Source: a virus
Strand: one strand, 5' to 3'
Virus record (IMG/VR): IMGVR_UViG_3300027963_000022
Coordinates: 1-33,878 of that record
Length of the DNA stretch: 33,878 nucleotides
The translations under genes were made by a program, and so were the position numbers. The notes under the pieces are model-generated. The model had not been told where the DNA came from. It worked only from the letters and a program-made list of their open reading frames with translations, and searched no databases. Positions 24,224 to 29,409 of this stretch are shown here, piece after piece. Within the stretch, counting starts at the first letter, position 1. Every line of letters begins with the position of its first letter.

Positions 24224-24341
24224 ATTTTCTAATAAATGCTTCTATTTTGCGGAATTTTCTAATAAATGCCCTAACCCTGTGTTCAACAACATAAGGGTTT
24301 GTCAGCTTGTAAAAAGCAATAATGTCAGATTCAGGAATCAC
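24204..24341 (-). CDS. Small basic protein with decapeptide repeat, 45 aa
   Basis: GTG at 24341-24339 with AGGAA 8 nt upstream opens a 45-aa frame ending at TAA 24204, overlapping the replication gene by 20 nt and the upstream gene by 11 nt. The C-terminal half contains a tandem repeat, AFIRKFRKIE then AFIRKYDQTH, encoded by two exact 16-bp repeats. The product is basic and helical. The good ribosome site and fit support coding; no family is recognised. Confidence 0.6.
   Translation of the reverse strand: MIPESDIIAFYKLTNPYVVEHRVRAFIRKFRKIEAFIRKYDQTHV
24224..24269. repeat. Two 16-bp direct repeats 30 bp apart
   Basis: ATTTTCTAATAAATGC occurs at 24224-24239 and 24254-24269. The 30-bp period is ten codons, so the repeat is in frame with the 45-aa minus-strand gene and encodes AFIRK twice. 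Confidence 0.9.
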
Positions 24342-24606
24342 TTAACTGTTTCCTTAAAGCCGCACATCTTTCTTTAAGAATTCCATGAATGTCAGATTTT
24401 TCATTATCAGCAAATTTTAAAATAGGCTTATCCAGGGCTTCTTTAGCCATTTCAATATACCGATCAACTTCAAGCCTATCTTCACCGCCTATGGCAGCGT
24501 TGCTATGCCCAATAGGTTTTCCCATAGTGTCATAATAAACCTCACGAATTTCAAAATAATCTTCGTAAGAGTTACTCATGTTTACCAGCCTTAGATTCCA
24601 AGTCAT
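24331..24606 (-). CDS. Conserved phage protein (TWNLRLVN type)
   Basis: This 91-aa protein starts MTWNLRLVNMSNSYEDYFEI, then REVYYDTMGKPIGHSNAAIGG, blocks shared by many small phage proteins of unknown function. The C-terminal half is helical. I chose ATG 24606, which overlaps the TGA of the 33-aa membrane protein (ATGA), over an in-frame TTG at 24618. It is the second gene of the operon starting at 24704. Confidence 0.78.
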   Translation of the reverse strand: MTWNLRLVNMSNSYEDYFEIREVYYDTMGKPIGHSNAAIGGEDRLEVDRYIEMAKEALDKPILKFADNEKSDIHGILKERCAALRKQLSDS

Positions 24607-24704
24607 GTGTTCACCCAATAAAGAATCACTAACAAAAAGAACATCACCGCACCAAGTACGGCAAATATTCCAACGGAAAAAATTAACATTAAATTTTCAA
24701 TCAT
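24603..24704 (-). CDS. Single-pass membrane peptide, 33 aa, probably leaderless
   Basis: ATG 24704 to TGA 24603 encodes 33 aa, nearly all one membrane helix (LMLIFSVGIFAVLGAVMFFL then LVILYWVNT). It ends by ATGA overlap with the conserved 91-aa gene. The -10 of the operon promoter (TATACT, 24716-24711) ends 6 nt before the ATG, so transcription should begin at or next to the start codon. There is no Shine-Dalgarno. The peptide may be functional, or may chiefly couple translation into the operon. Confidence 0.6.
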   Translation of the reverse strand: MIENLMLIFSVGIFAVLGAVMFFLLVILYWVNT

Positions 24705-24710
24705 GTTGAA

Positions 24711-24738
24711 AGTATATGTTAAGTTGTCTTAATGTTAA
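24711..24738 (-). promoter_or_regulatory. Promoter of the minus-strand replication operon with perfect operator
   Basis: On the minus strand -35 TTAACA (24738-24733), spacer 16, -10 TATACT (24716-24711). The spacer is occupied by the palindrome TTAAGTTGTCTTAA (24719-24732), one of three perfect TTAAG-N4-CTTAA sites. A bound repressor would block RNA polymerase directly. The same operator overlaps a weaker plus-strand promoter (TTGTCT 24724-24729, TATAGG 24748-24753) pointing into the structured non-coding region. Confidence 0.72.
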
Positions 24739-24759
24739 TAATTATTTTATAGGTGTTTT

Positions 24760-25135
24760 CCCTAATGTGTTGTTTTTTTGCCATAGGTTGCCCAAAGGTG
24801 ATAAGCCTTCATCCATTCAAGATGTGTCCTGAACTAATGCTTCCTAAGATAATGTTCAATCGTTATAGGGCTTGTCTCACCATTGTTCCTATAACTTGTG
24901 CTGTACCCATTTAAGTCAGCGAGGCTTGCAGTAAGGTGTATACCAGCCTATGTTCTATTCCACGCCACCCAGGTAGGTGCTTAATATCGTTTGGAGTACG
25001 AAAGGGAATGAACAATAAAAAAGGGCTTTAGGAGTGGCTTTATGCTAGAACGGCTTGGGAAATGCCTCTTATCTCATTTCCTAAACCCACAAAGTCACTT
25101 CTAAAACCCTAGGTTATCGAGTGTTCTAGTCCTCA
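24760..25135 (+). ncRNA. Candidate structured non-coding RNA with pseudoknot
   Basis: There is no convincing reading frame in about 415 bp (24739-25154). Read as plus-strand RNA it has: hairpin 24862-24869/24888-24895 (8 bp); stem 24951-24961/25005-25014 (10 bp, one bulge) enclosing two small hairpins (24966-24979 and 24987-25001); a long stem 25022-25041/25091-25110 (19 of 20 paired); an inner 10-bp hairpin 25055-25064/25075-25084; and CTAGAAC (25045-25051), inside the long-stem loop, pairing with GTTCTAG (25123-25129), a pseudoknot. Four G-U pairs in the long stem, inner hairpin and pseudoknot favour plus-strand orientation; only one favours minus. Exact ends are guesses. It could also be a replication origin or a 3' UTR. 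No known RNA family is recognised. Confidence 0.55.
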
Positions 25136-25154
25136 ATAATTAAATTCTACTACA

Positions 25155-25385
25155 TTATTCCAACTCAGGCCATATTAGCTTGTAATTATTTGGAAACAGG
25201 TTTTTACGGGTAACTAACCCATGCGATTCTTTTTCTAGAGTGGCAGCTAGGATCACCAGTTTATCGTAAGGAATTTCCCCGTTTTGCCACATAGATACGG
25301 CTGGAACGGATACATTAACCATCTTTGATACCCGTGTGCAACCACCTAATAACCTAATCATTGCTGTTGCTGTAATTTTATCCAT
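25155..25385 (-). CDS. Cro/YdaS-like helix-turn-helix repressor
   Basis: This 76-aa DNA-binding protein has an HTH at about residues 8-35 (LLGGCTRVSKMVNVSVPAVS, with the W-Q-N-G turn after it), followed by IPYDKLVILAATLE, and ends NLFPNNYKLIWPELE, the C-terminal signature of Cro/YdaS-type phage regulators. The gene has its own promoter whose -10 overlaps an operator variant at its start codon (25385-25398), implying autoregulation. It lies among the perfect operators at 24719 and 25440, so it is the prime candidate to bind them. No CI-type peptidase domain is present. Confidence 0.85.
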   Translation of the reverse strand: MDKITATAMIRLLGGCTRVSKMVNVSVPAVSMWQNGEIPYDKLVILAATLEKESHGLVTRKNLFPNNYKLIWPELE

Positions 25386-25420
25386 TCAGCTATCTTAACA
25401 AATAAACAACATTTTTACAA
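25385..25420 (-). promoter_or_regulatory. Repressor promoter with operator variant (leaderless)
   Basis: On the minus strand -35 TTGTAA (25420-25415), spacer 17, -10 TAAGAT (25397-25392). The -10 lies in the operator-like TTCAGCTATCTTAA (25385-25398, plus strand), which differs from the perfect operator at one base. Only 6 nt separate the -10 from the ATG, so the mRNA is probably leaderless, as is lambda cI from PRM. Confidence 0.6.
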
Positions 25421-25427
25421 TAAACTG

Positions 25428-25456
25428 TTGCAATATATTTTAAGTTAGCTTAATAT
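25428..25456 (+). promoter_or_regulatory. Promoter of forward recombination operon with perfect operator
   Basis: -35 TTGCAA (25428-25433), spacer 17, -10 TAATAT (25451-25456). The perfect palindrome TTAAGTTAGCTTAA (25440-25453) fills the spacer and enters the -10. The predicted transcript start, near 25463, coincides with a small hairpin. It drives the 70-aa, SSB-like, HNH and nuclease genes. Confidence 0.68.
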
Positions 25457-25462
25457 CTAAAT

Positions 25463-25476
25463 ACGGCATGAGCCGT
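25463..25476 (+). promoter_or_regulatory. 5'-terminal mRNA hairpin
   Basis: ACGGC-ATGA-GCCGT is a perfect 5-bp hairpin at the predicted 5' end of the forward operon mRNA, about 8 nt before the AGGAGA ribosome site. It may protect the 5' end from decay. Confidence 0.45.
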
Positions 25477-25495
25477 GATAACCAGGAGAACTCGT

Positions 25496-25708
25496 ATGAG
25501 TGAGCAAGATCAAGACTTCAACAACTTCCAACAACATTTGGAACGCATCTTTAAAGACCTCGAAGATGGGGTATTTATTACAGCAGATGAGATTGGTGAC
25601 TTACGCTATGCGTGTGGTTTGCCATCGCCAATCCGCAACAACCATGTAAACCCCGTTGTGCGTGATGTTATTAATGATTTTTCAACTATTTTTGGAGCAA
25701 CAAAATGA
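25496..25708 (+). CDS. Small acidic early protein, 70 aa
   Basis: ATG 25496 with AGGAGA 6 nt upstream; an in-frame GTG at 25475 lies inside the 5' hairpin and is rejected. The 70-aa product is acidic and helical (NNFQQHLERIFKDLEDG, then EIGDLRYACGLPS). It is the first gene of the operator-controlled operon and overlaps the SSB-like gene by ATGA. No family is recognised; it could be a small host-takeover or regulatory protein. Confidence 0.72.
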   Translation: MSEQDQDFNNFQQHLERIFKDLEDGVFITADEIGDLRYACGLPSPIRNNHVNPVVRDVINDFSTIFGATK

Positions 25709-26319
25709 TTATTTCAGACACATCAAAAGAATTTAAGATAGCCCCAGCAGGCTTGCACATGGCTAGACTTTATAGTTGTATTGACTTAGGACACCAGGCT
25801 ACCGAATGGGCTGGTGAAACCAAGATTATGCACAAAGTTGTATTGACTTGGGAATTGCATGGTGATGACGATGCAGGTCAACCATTAAAAACGGATGACG
25901 GTAAACCTTTAATCGTATCTAAGCGTTATACAGTTAGCCTTGGAGATCAAGCACGATTGCGTCAAGACTTAGAATCTTGGTCTAACAAAAAGATGACCGC
26001 AGAAGATCGTAAAAACTTTGACTTAAAAGGTTTGCTGGGCAAGTTTTGCATGGTTAATATTACCCATTCAGAAGATGGCAAATACGCCAACATTAGTGGC
26101 ATTAGTCCAGTACCGTCAGCATTGCGTAATGTCCAGCCTGAAGGCATAAACCCTATAAATCATTTTTGGTTAGCTGAATTTGACCAAGCTAAATATGATG
26201 CGTTGCCAAAATACTATAAAGAAAAGATTACAGAAAGTAGTGAATGGCGTGGTCAAAAAGCTAGAGATGCTGAAACGCCTGCAATTGTTGATGATGAAAT
26301 TGGAGATATTCCTTTTTAA
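25705..26319 (+). CDS. Phage single-stranded DNA-binding-like protein with SSB acidic tip
   Basis: This 204-aa protein has an OB-like beta-rich core of about 150 residues (LHMARLYSCIDLG, then MHKVVLTWELHG, VSKRYTVSLGD, LLGKFCMVNITHSEDGKYANI) followed by an acidic, disordered tail ending DDEIGDIPF. This end mimics the bacterial SSB C-terminal tip (DDDIPF), which recruits repair and replication proteins. The gene order SSB-like then RecB-like nuclease fits a recombination/replication module. Lack of a helicase or polymerase suggests the tip recruits host enzymes. The assignment to ssDNA binding is from architecture and family memory. Confidence 0.78.
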   Translation: MIISDTSKEFKIAPAGLHMARLYSCIDLGHQATEWAGETKIMHKVVLTWELHGDDDAGQPLKTDDGKPLIVSKRYTVSLGDQARLRQDLESWSNKKMTAEDRKNFDLKGLLGKFCMVNITHSEDGKYANISGISPVPSALRNVQPEGINPINHFWLAEFDQAKYDALPKYYKEKITESSEWRGQKARDAETPAIVDDEIGDIPF

Positions 26320-26330
26320 TTTAAAATGGG

Positions 26331-26336
26331 TATAAT
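26331..26336 (+). promoter_or_regulatory. -10 box ahead of the HNH gene
   Basis: Perfect TATAAT 19 nt before ATG 26355, in the short gap after the SSB-like gene; the -35 is poor. AAGGAG follows as a ribosome site. This suggests independent expression of the HNH gene, as is common for inserted homing-type genes. Confidence 0.4.
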
Positions 26337-26354
26337 GGCATAAAGGAGATTGCC

Positions 26355-26780
26355 ATGAAAACTTGTTTTAAATGTAATACCGTCAGACCATTAACGGATT
26401 TTTATAAACACCCAGCAATGGCTGACGGGCATCTTAATAAATGCAAACAATGTACAAAAAATGATGCATCAGAACATAGAATAAATAACATTGAAAAGGT
26501 GCGTCAATATGACAGAGATCGTGCAAAAAATCCTAACAGGCAAAAGGCAAACATTGCAGTTACTAAGGCTTGGCGGCAAGAAGATAAAAGGAGAAGTCAA
26601 TGCCATAGTACCGTTTCTAGAGCCATTAGATCAGGCGAACTTATCCGTAAAGATTGTGAAAGATGCGGAAACGAAAATACTCTTGCACACCATGAAGATT
26701 ACGACAAACCCCTTATGGTCAATTGGTTGTGTCAGCCTTGCCATAAACAACGACACAAGGAAATAAACTCAAAATGCTAA
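26355..26780 (+). CDS. HNH-type zinc-binding endonuclease
   Basis: This 141-aa protein has two zinc knuckles at the N-terminus (CFKC at 4-7 and CKQC near 35), a basic linker rich in Arg/Lys, and a C-terminal CERCG, then LAHHEDYDKPLMVNWLCQPCHKQRHKE, across blocks, forming an HNH fold with structural Cys. Such stand-alone genes resemble homing endonucleases. It lies between the SSB-like and nuclease genes and overlaps the latter by 7 nt. It has its own -10 and a strong ribosome site. Confidence 0.82.
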   Translation: MKTCFKCNTVRPLTDFYKHPAMADGHLNKCKQCTKNDASEHRINNIEKVRQYDRDRAKNPNRQKANIAVTKAWRQEDKRRSQCHSTVSRAIRSGELIRKDCERCGNENTLAHHEDYDKPLMVNWLCQPCHKQRHKEINSKC

Positions 26781-27535
26781 TTACTGAAAAGGTACAAGAA
26801 AATGGTCACTGGTATACACGGGAAGGCACTCCAGCCTATACAACCATCGGCAAAACTGGCGAGCGACCAACAACGCTACGGGATGCACGAAAAGAAGGAC
26901 TTTTGCCAAGTGTTACTACAATTAACGGAATGCTATCAAAAGCAGGCCTTGATACATGGAAGCAGCAACAAGTCCTTTTAGCTGCGCTAACCCTGCCTAG
27001 GGAAACCAACGAACCCGAACAAGAATGGTTGAAACGGGTAATGCAAGATAGTCGTGCTACTGGCCGTGAAGCTGCGGAACGGGGTACGGCTATTCATGCG
27101 GTAATTGAAAGCTATTTTGACCAGGTGTATATGCCTGAAAAGCCAGCGTATCTTGATGCGATTGATAGCACTCTTAAAGGTGCTTTTGGAGATCAACTTT
27201 GGCTTGCAGAAAAGTCTTTTGGGCATCCGTTAGGGTTTGGTGGCAAATGCGACCTCATGGCTAAACCGACTAACGGGCAGGGTACAGGCTACATTGTAGA
27301 TTTCAAGACAAAAGACACCGATTTGGACAAAGTTGATGTATATTTTGAGCATGAAATGCAGTTAGCGGCTTATCGTGAAGGACTAGGCTTGCCTTCTGCA
27401 AGGTGCGCTATCGTATTTGTTAATGGTAGGACTAATCAAGTAAAATTAATAGAAGTTGAAGAATCCAAGTTACAAAATGGCTGGGAGTGTTTTCAACATT
27501 TGTTAAGGGTCTATCAGATCAAGAACAATATCTAA
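26774..27535 (+). CDS. RecB/Cas4-like PD-(D/E)XK exonuclease
   Basis: This 253-aa nuclease contains RGTAIHAVIE (His108, motif I), GFGGKCDLMA with Asp160 (motif II), IVDFKTK with Asp176 and Lys178 (motif III) and MQLAAYREG (Gln196, Tyr200, the RecB QxxxY signature). All catalytic residues are present. It probably resects DNA ends for recombination or packaging, paired with the SSB-like protein upstream. The N-terminal 50 residues are basic and may bind DNA. It is the last gene before the second structured non-coding stretch. Confidence 0.88.
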   Translation: MLITEKVQENGHWYTREGTPAYTTIGKTGERPTTLRDARKEGLLPSVTTINGMLSKAGLDTWKQQQVLLAALTLPRETNEPEQEWLKRVMQDSRATGREAAERGTAIHAVIESYFDQVYMPEKPAYLDAIDSTLKGAFGDQLWLAEKSFGHPLGFGGKCDLMAKPTNGQGTGYIVDFKTKDTDLDKVDVYFEHEMQLAAYREGLGLPSARCAIVFVNGRTNQVKLIEVEESKLQNGWECFQHLLRVYQIKNNI

Positions 27536-27550
27536 TTCCTTCACGGGAAC

Positions 27551-27702
27551 GGGGGAAAGCAGGAATGCTTCACATACAGGATTGTGAGTACCCCAACTTC
27601 TTTAGGGCGTTAAGCCGCCATAGTAGGATGCAGTAAGTTAGGGTTTTTGCGGCTTTCCACCTAACAGCTAGTAACTGCCAAATACTGCCCTGTATCTTTT
27701 TT
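27551..27702 (+). ncRNA. Candidate structured RNA / 3' regulatory element with pseudoknot
   Basis: The gap 27536-27804 has no gene. GGGG (27551-27554) pairs with CCCC (27591-27594) around two hairpins: AAGCA-GGAA-TGCTT (27557-27570, GNRA loop) and CACA/TGTG (27571-27574/27583-27586), making a three-way junction. Then GCAGT/ACTGC (27630-27634/27674-27678) and GTTAGG/CCTAAC (27637-27642/27660-27665) form a hairpin whose loop GCGGCTT (27649-27655) pairs with AAGCCGC (27612-27618), a pseudoknot. A weak stem (27683-27695) and six T (27697-27702) follow, possibly a terminator. It is probably the 3' end of the forward operon mRNA or a processed small RNA. Confidence 0.5.
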
Positions 27703-27733
27703 GCAACTTAGGGTTTTCCTTAGAATAAATGTG

Positions 27734-27762
27734 TTGACATAGTTAAGGTGGCTTAATAAACT
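27734..27762 (+). promoter_or_regulatory. Promoter of second forward operon with perfect operator
   Basis: Consensus -35 TTGACA (27734-27739), spacer 17, -10 TAAACT (27757-27762). The third perfect operator TTAAGGTGGCTTAA (27743-27756) exactly fills the spacer up to the -10. It drives the four genes 27805-28838. Confidence 0.75.
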
Positions 27763-27766
27763 GGTG

Positions 27767-27784
27767 TTACTCAATAACGAGTGA
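27767..27784 (+). promoter_or_regulatory. 5'-terminal mRNA hairpin
   Basis: TTACTC-AATAAC-GAGTGA (6 bp including one G-U) lies at the predicted transcript start near 27769, upstream of the AAGGAG ribosome site. It parallels the hairpin at 25463-25476 on the other repressed forward operon. Confidence 0.4.
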
Positions 27785-27804
27785 GATAGAAAAAGGAGCA
27801 ACAA

Positions 27805-28026
27805 ATGAGCAATTATTTATTTTCAATGTATTGCGGTGATACATACCTTGATATATACGGGTCAGCAGACCCCGATGAACCCAGCTTGGGTCATGTAGGC
27901 GGCATTGATATAGAAGATGTATGCACCTGCGACACTAAGACTAGCGTATGGGAAATGATCCAAGCACTTAATCCTGATGCGTTTGTAAAACAGGCTGAAG
28001 AAGCCTACTCAGAAAGGCAGAGATAA
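27805..28026 (+). CDS. Small acidic early protein, 73 aa
   Basis: ATG 27805 with AAGGAG 7 nt upstream. The 73-aa product is strongly acidic (DPDEPSLGHVGGIDIEDV) with three Cys (CGD, then CTC) and a helical C-terminus. It is the first gene of an operator-controlled operon, so likely expressed early and strongly. No family is recognised. A small acidic protein in this position could be an inhibitor of a host protein, but this is speculation. Confidence 0.7.
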   Translation: MSNYLFSMYCGDTYLDIYGSADPDEPSLGHVGGIDIEDVCTCDTKTSVWEMIQALNPDAFVKQAEEAYSERQR

Positions 28027-28027
28027 T

Positions 28028-28339
28028 ATGAAGGATTTTCTTGGAGCTTGTTTATTAGGTGCGGTATTGGGCGCAATCTTTGCTTACGGCATACCAGCTA
28101 AAGCACAAACATTACAAATGACTGATGCCCGTGGTAACAATGTGGGCACGGTTCAAATACAGGGCAATACAGCGCAGTTTGTGAACCCAATGGGGGTAAC
28201 TACCCAAACTGCTACTTTGTACCCTAATCAGGTCATTATTCAAACCCCTAATGGCGTGACTACAAATGTAGTAGGCACTACTTTATATACCGTGCCACTT
28301 AGTCCACCAGTACCGCCTACTGTGAGGGTGTTGCAATGA
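28028..28339 (+). CDS. Exported small protein with signal peptide
   Basis: This 103-aa protein has an N-terminal signal: MKDFLGACLLGAVLGAIFAY, then GIPAKAQ, with a likely AKA-Q cleavage after about residue 26. The mature part (about 77 aa) is beta-rich and polar (GNNVGTVQIQGNTAQFVNP, then TATLYPNQVIIQTPNGVTT) with a Pro-rich end. It would be secreted to the periplasm or outer surface. It starts 1 nt after the preceding stop and overlaps the next gene by ATGA. Early expression suggests a role in altering the cell envelope, for example superinfection exclusion (inference). Confidence 0.72.
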   Translation: MKDFLGACLLGAVLGAIFAYGIPAKAQTLQMTDARGNNVGTVQIQGNTAQFVNPMGVTTQTATLYPNQVIIQTPNGVTTNVVGTTLYTVPLSPPVPPTVRVLQ

Positions 28340-28626
28340 ACGAAAATTATGAGTTTAATTTTACTGCATTAGCTAGGAATACAGACCCGTATACTTCGCA
28401 TTTGGCAGCAGAATCTATGAATCCATCGGTTCATCATTCTTTAATCATAGGGGCATTGGATACTCCAGCAGGCAAGACAATCATAGCCCAAAGATCGGGC
28501 CTTGATCCTAGCCAAGTATCGAGAAGATTGAATGAATTGGAAAAAGCTGGGCTTATTGGTTTAACTGGCAAAACTGTTAAAAGCGACACCAATCGCCAAG
28601 AAAGGGAATGGTACTTAATAAAATGA
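28336..28626 (+). CDS. Winged helix-turn-helix DNA-binding protein
   Basis: In this 96-aa protein, residues about 38-96 form a MarR/ArsR-like winged helix: KTIIAQRSGLDPSQVSRRLN (recognition helix), ELEKAGLIGLTGKTV, then a wing with KSDTNRQEREWYL. The N-terminal 35 residues resemble the DPYTSHLAAESM start seen in phage winged-helix proteins. It is a possible replication-origin binding or transcriptional protein; it could supply the DNA-binding half missing from the O-like protein at 23831-24223. It overlaps both neighbours by ATGA. Confidence 0.8.
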   Translation: MNENYEFNFTALARNTDPYTSHLAAESMNPSVHHSLIIGALDTPAGKTIIAQRSGLDPSQVSRRLNELEKAGLIGLTGKTVKSDTNRQEREWYLIK

Positions 28627-28838
28627 ATAATTTTTTAAACAACGGAAAAGTATTAATTGGTTCTAGGCATGAAGAAAACCCATTAAGACCTAGATATGTA
28701 GAAAAAGACCCTGATATGCTAGAAATTCAAAAGTGGCTTATTGGCAACCCTTACAAGCTACGCTTTGAATATTGGTGCAATGTTGCTTATATTATTGGTT
28801 TTTGTTTTGTGCTTTTGGTGATTATTCTAAAATATTAA
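28623..28838 (+). CDS. Small membrane protein, 71 aa
   Basis: Start ATG 28623 overlaps the previous TGA (ATGA); an in-frame ATG at 28608 is less likely. Residues 1-45 are polar and charged (NPLRPRYVEKDPDMLEIQKW). Residues about 52-70 are one membrane helix (VAYIIGFCFVLLVIILKY), giving a C-tail-anchored protein. Its 3' end overlaps the endolysin gene tail to tail by 17 nt. No family is recognised. It could act at the membrane in early infection. Confidence 0.7.
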   Translation: MNNFLNNGKVLIGSRHEENPLRPRYVEKDPDMLEIQKWLIGNPYKLRFEYWCNVAYIIGFCFVLLVIILKY

Positions 28839-29409
28839 GGGCTTTTTTAATCTTAGCTATTCTGTCATCTAAACCAATAAGGCCACCATTGATACGCTTG
28901 GTCATTGTTTCATAATCGCTTGAATCGGCATAAGCGTTTAATGCTTTTTTGTTCCAAAACCAGCCTGCGGAAAGGCAAGCGTATCGTGCATCCAACAATA
29001 GAACAGGGTCAGCAAGAAGATCAACACCAATACCCAATCCGCAGTTTGCATAGTTTTCCTTGCCAGTTAACTGGATTAGACCTCTGCCTAAGTACTTAGC
29101 AGCCTCTTCTTCACTGGTATTGCCTAATCTGCCGTTATAGACCTTACCTGCTATTTTGGCTGGTTGCCTAGCGTATTGGTCGGCTATTTCTTTTGTAGGA
29201 AAACGGCTAGGCCATGTTTTCATTAGCCCTTCTGCGCTGTAATTTAGGTTTTCTTGAAGAATCTTAAAATTTCCAGATTCATGGGCGCATTGGCCAATAA
29301 ACGCTGCTTGACGCTTTGGCGTTGAAATATCGTATTTTTTAAAAGTTTCGTTTAAGGGATCAAGCCATTTATAGTCTAAGCTTAACTTGTCAAGCTGTTG
29401 AAGCGTCAT
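28822..29409 (-). CDS. Endolysin, glycoside hydrolase family 19
   Basis: This 195-aa lysozyme/chitinase-fold enzyme cleaves the peptidoglycan sugar backbone. RQAAFIGQCAHESGNFKIL holds the catalytic Glu44. NLNYSAEGL (Glu60), YARQPAKIAGKVYNGRLGN and LGRGLIQLTGKENY are the standard GH19 endolysin blocks. There is no signal peptide or anchor, so it needs the holin upstream. The ATGA overlap with the holin (29409-29406) makes a compact lysis cassette. It is the last gene of the late operon. Confidence 0.93.
   Translation of the reverse strand: MTLQQLDKLSLDYKWLDPLNETFKKYDISTPKRQAAFIGQCAHESGNFKILQENLNYSAEGLMKTWPSRFPTKEIADQYARQPAKIAGKVYNGRLGNTSEEEAAKYLGRGLIQLTGKENYANCGLGIGVDLLADPVLLLDARYACLSAGWFWNKKALNAYADSSDYETMTKRINGGLIGLDDRIAKIKKALNILE

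Noticed and set aside
24951-24971. Resemblance to a tRNA or tmRNA 3' end (GTTC, ATTCC, ACGCCACCCA)
   Set aside because: No pairing T stem, no acceptor partner or D/anticodon arms upstream; the bases pair better with 25004-25014.
25729-25739. Operator half TTAAGATAGC
   Set aside because: Only one half-site, inside the SSB-like coding sequence and without a promoter.
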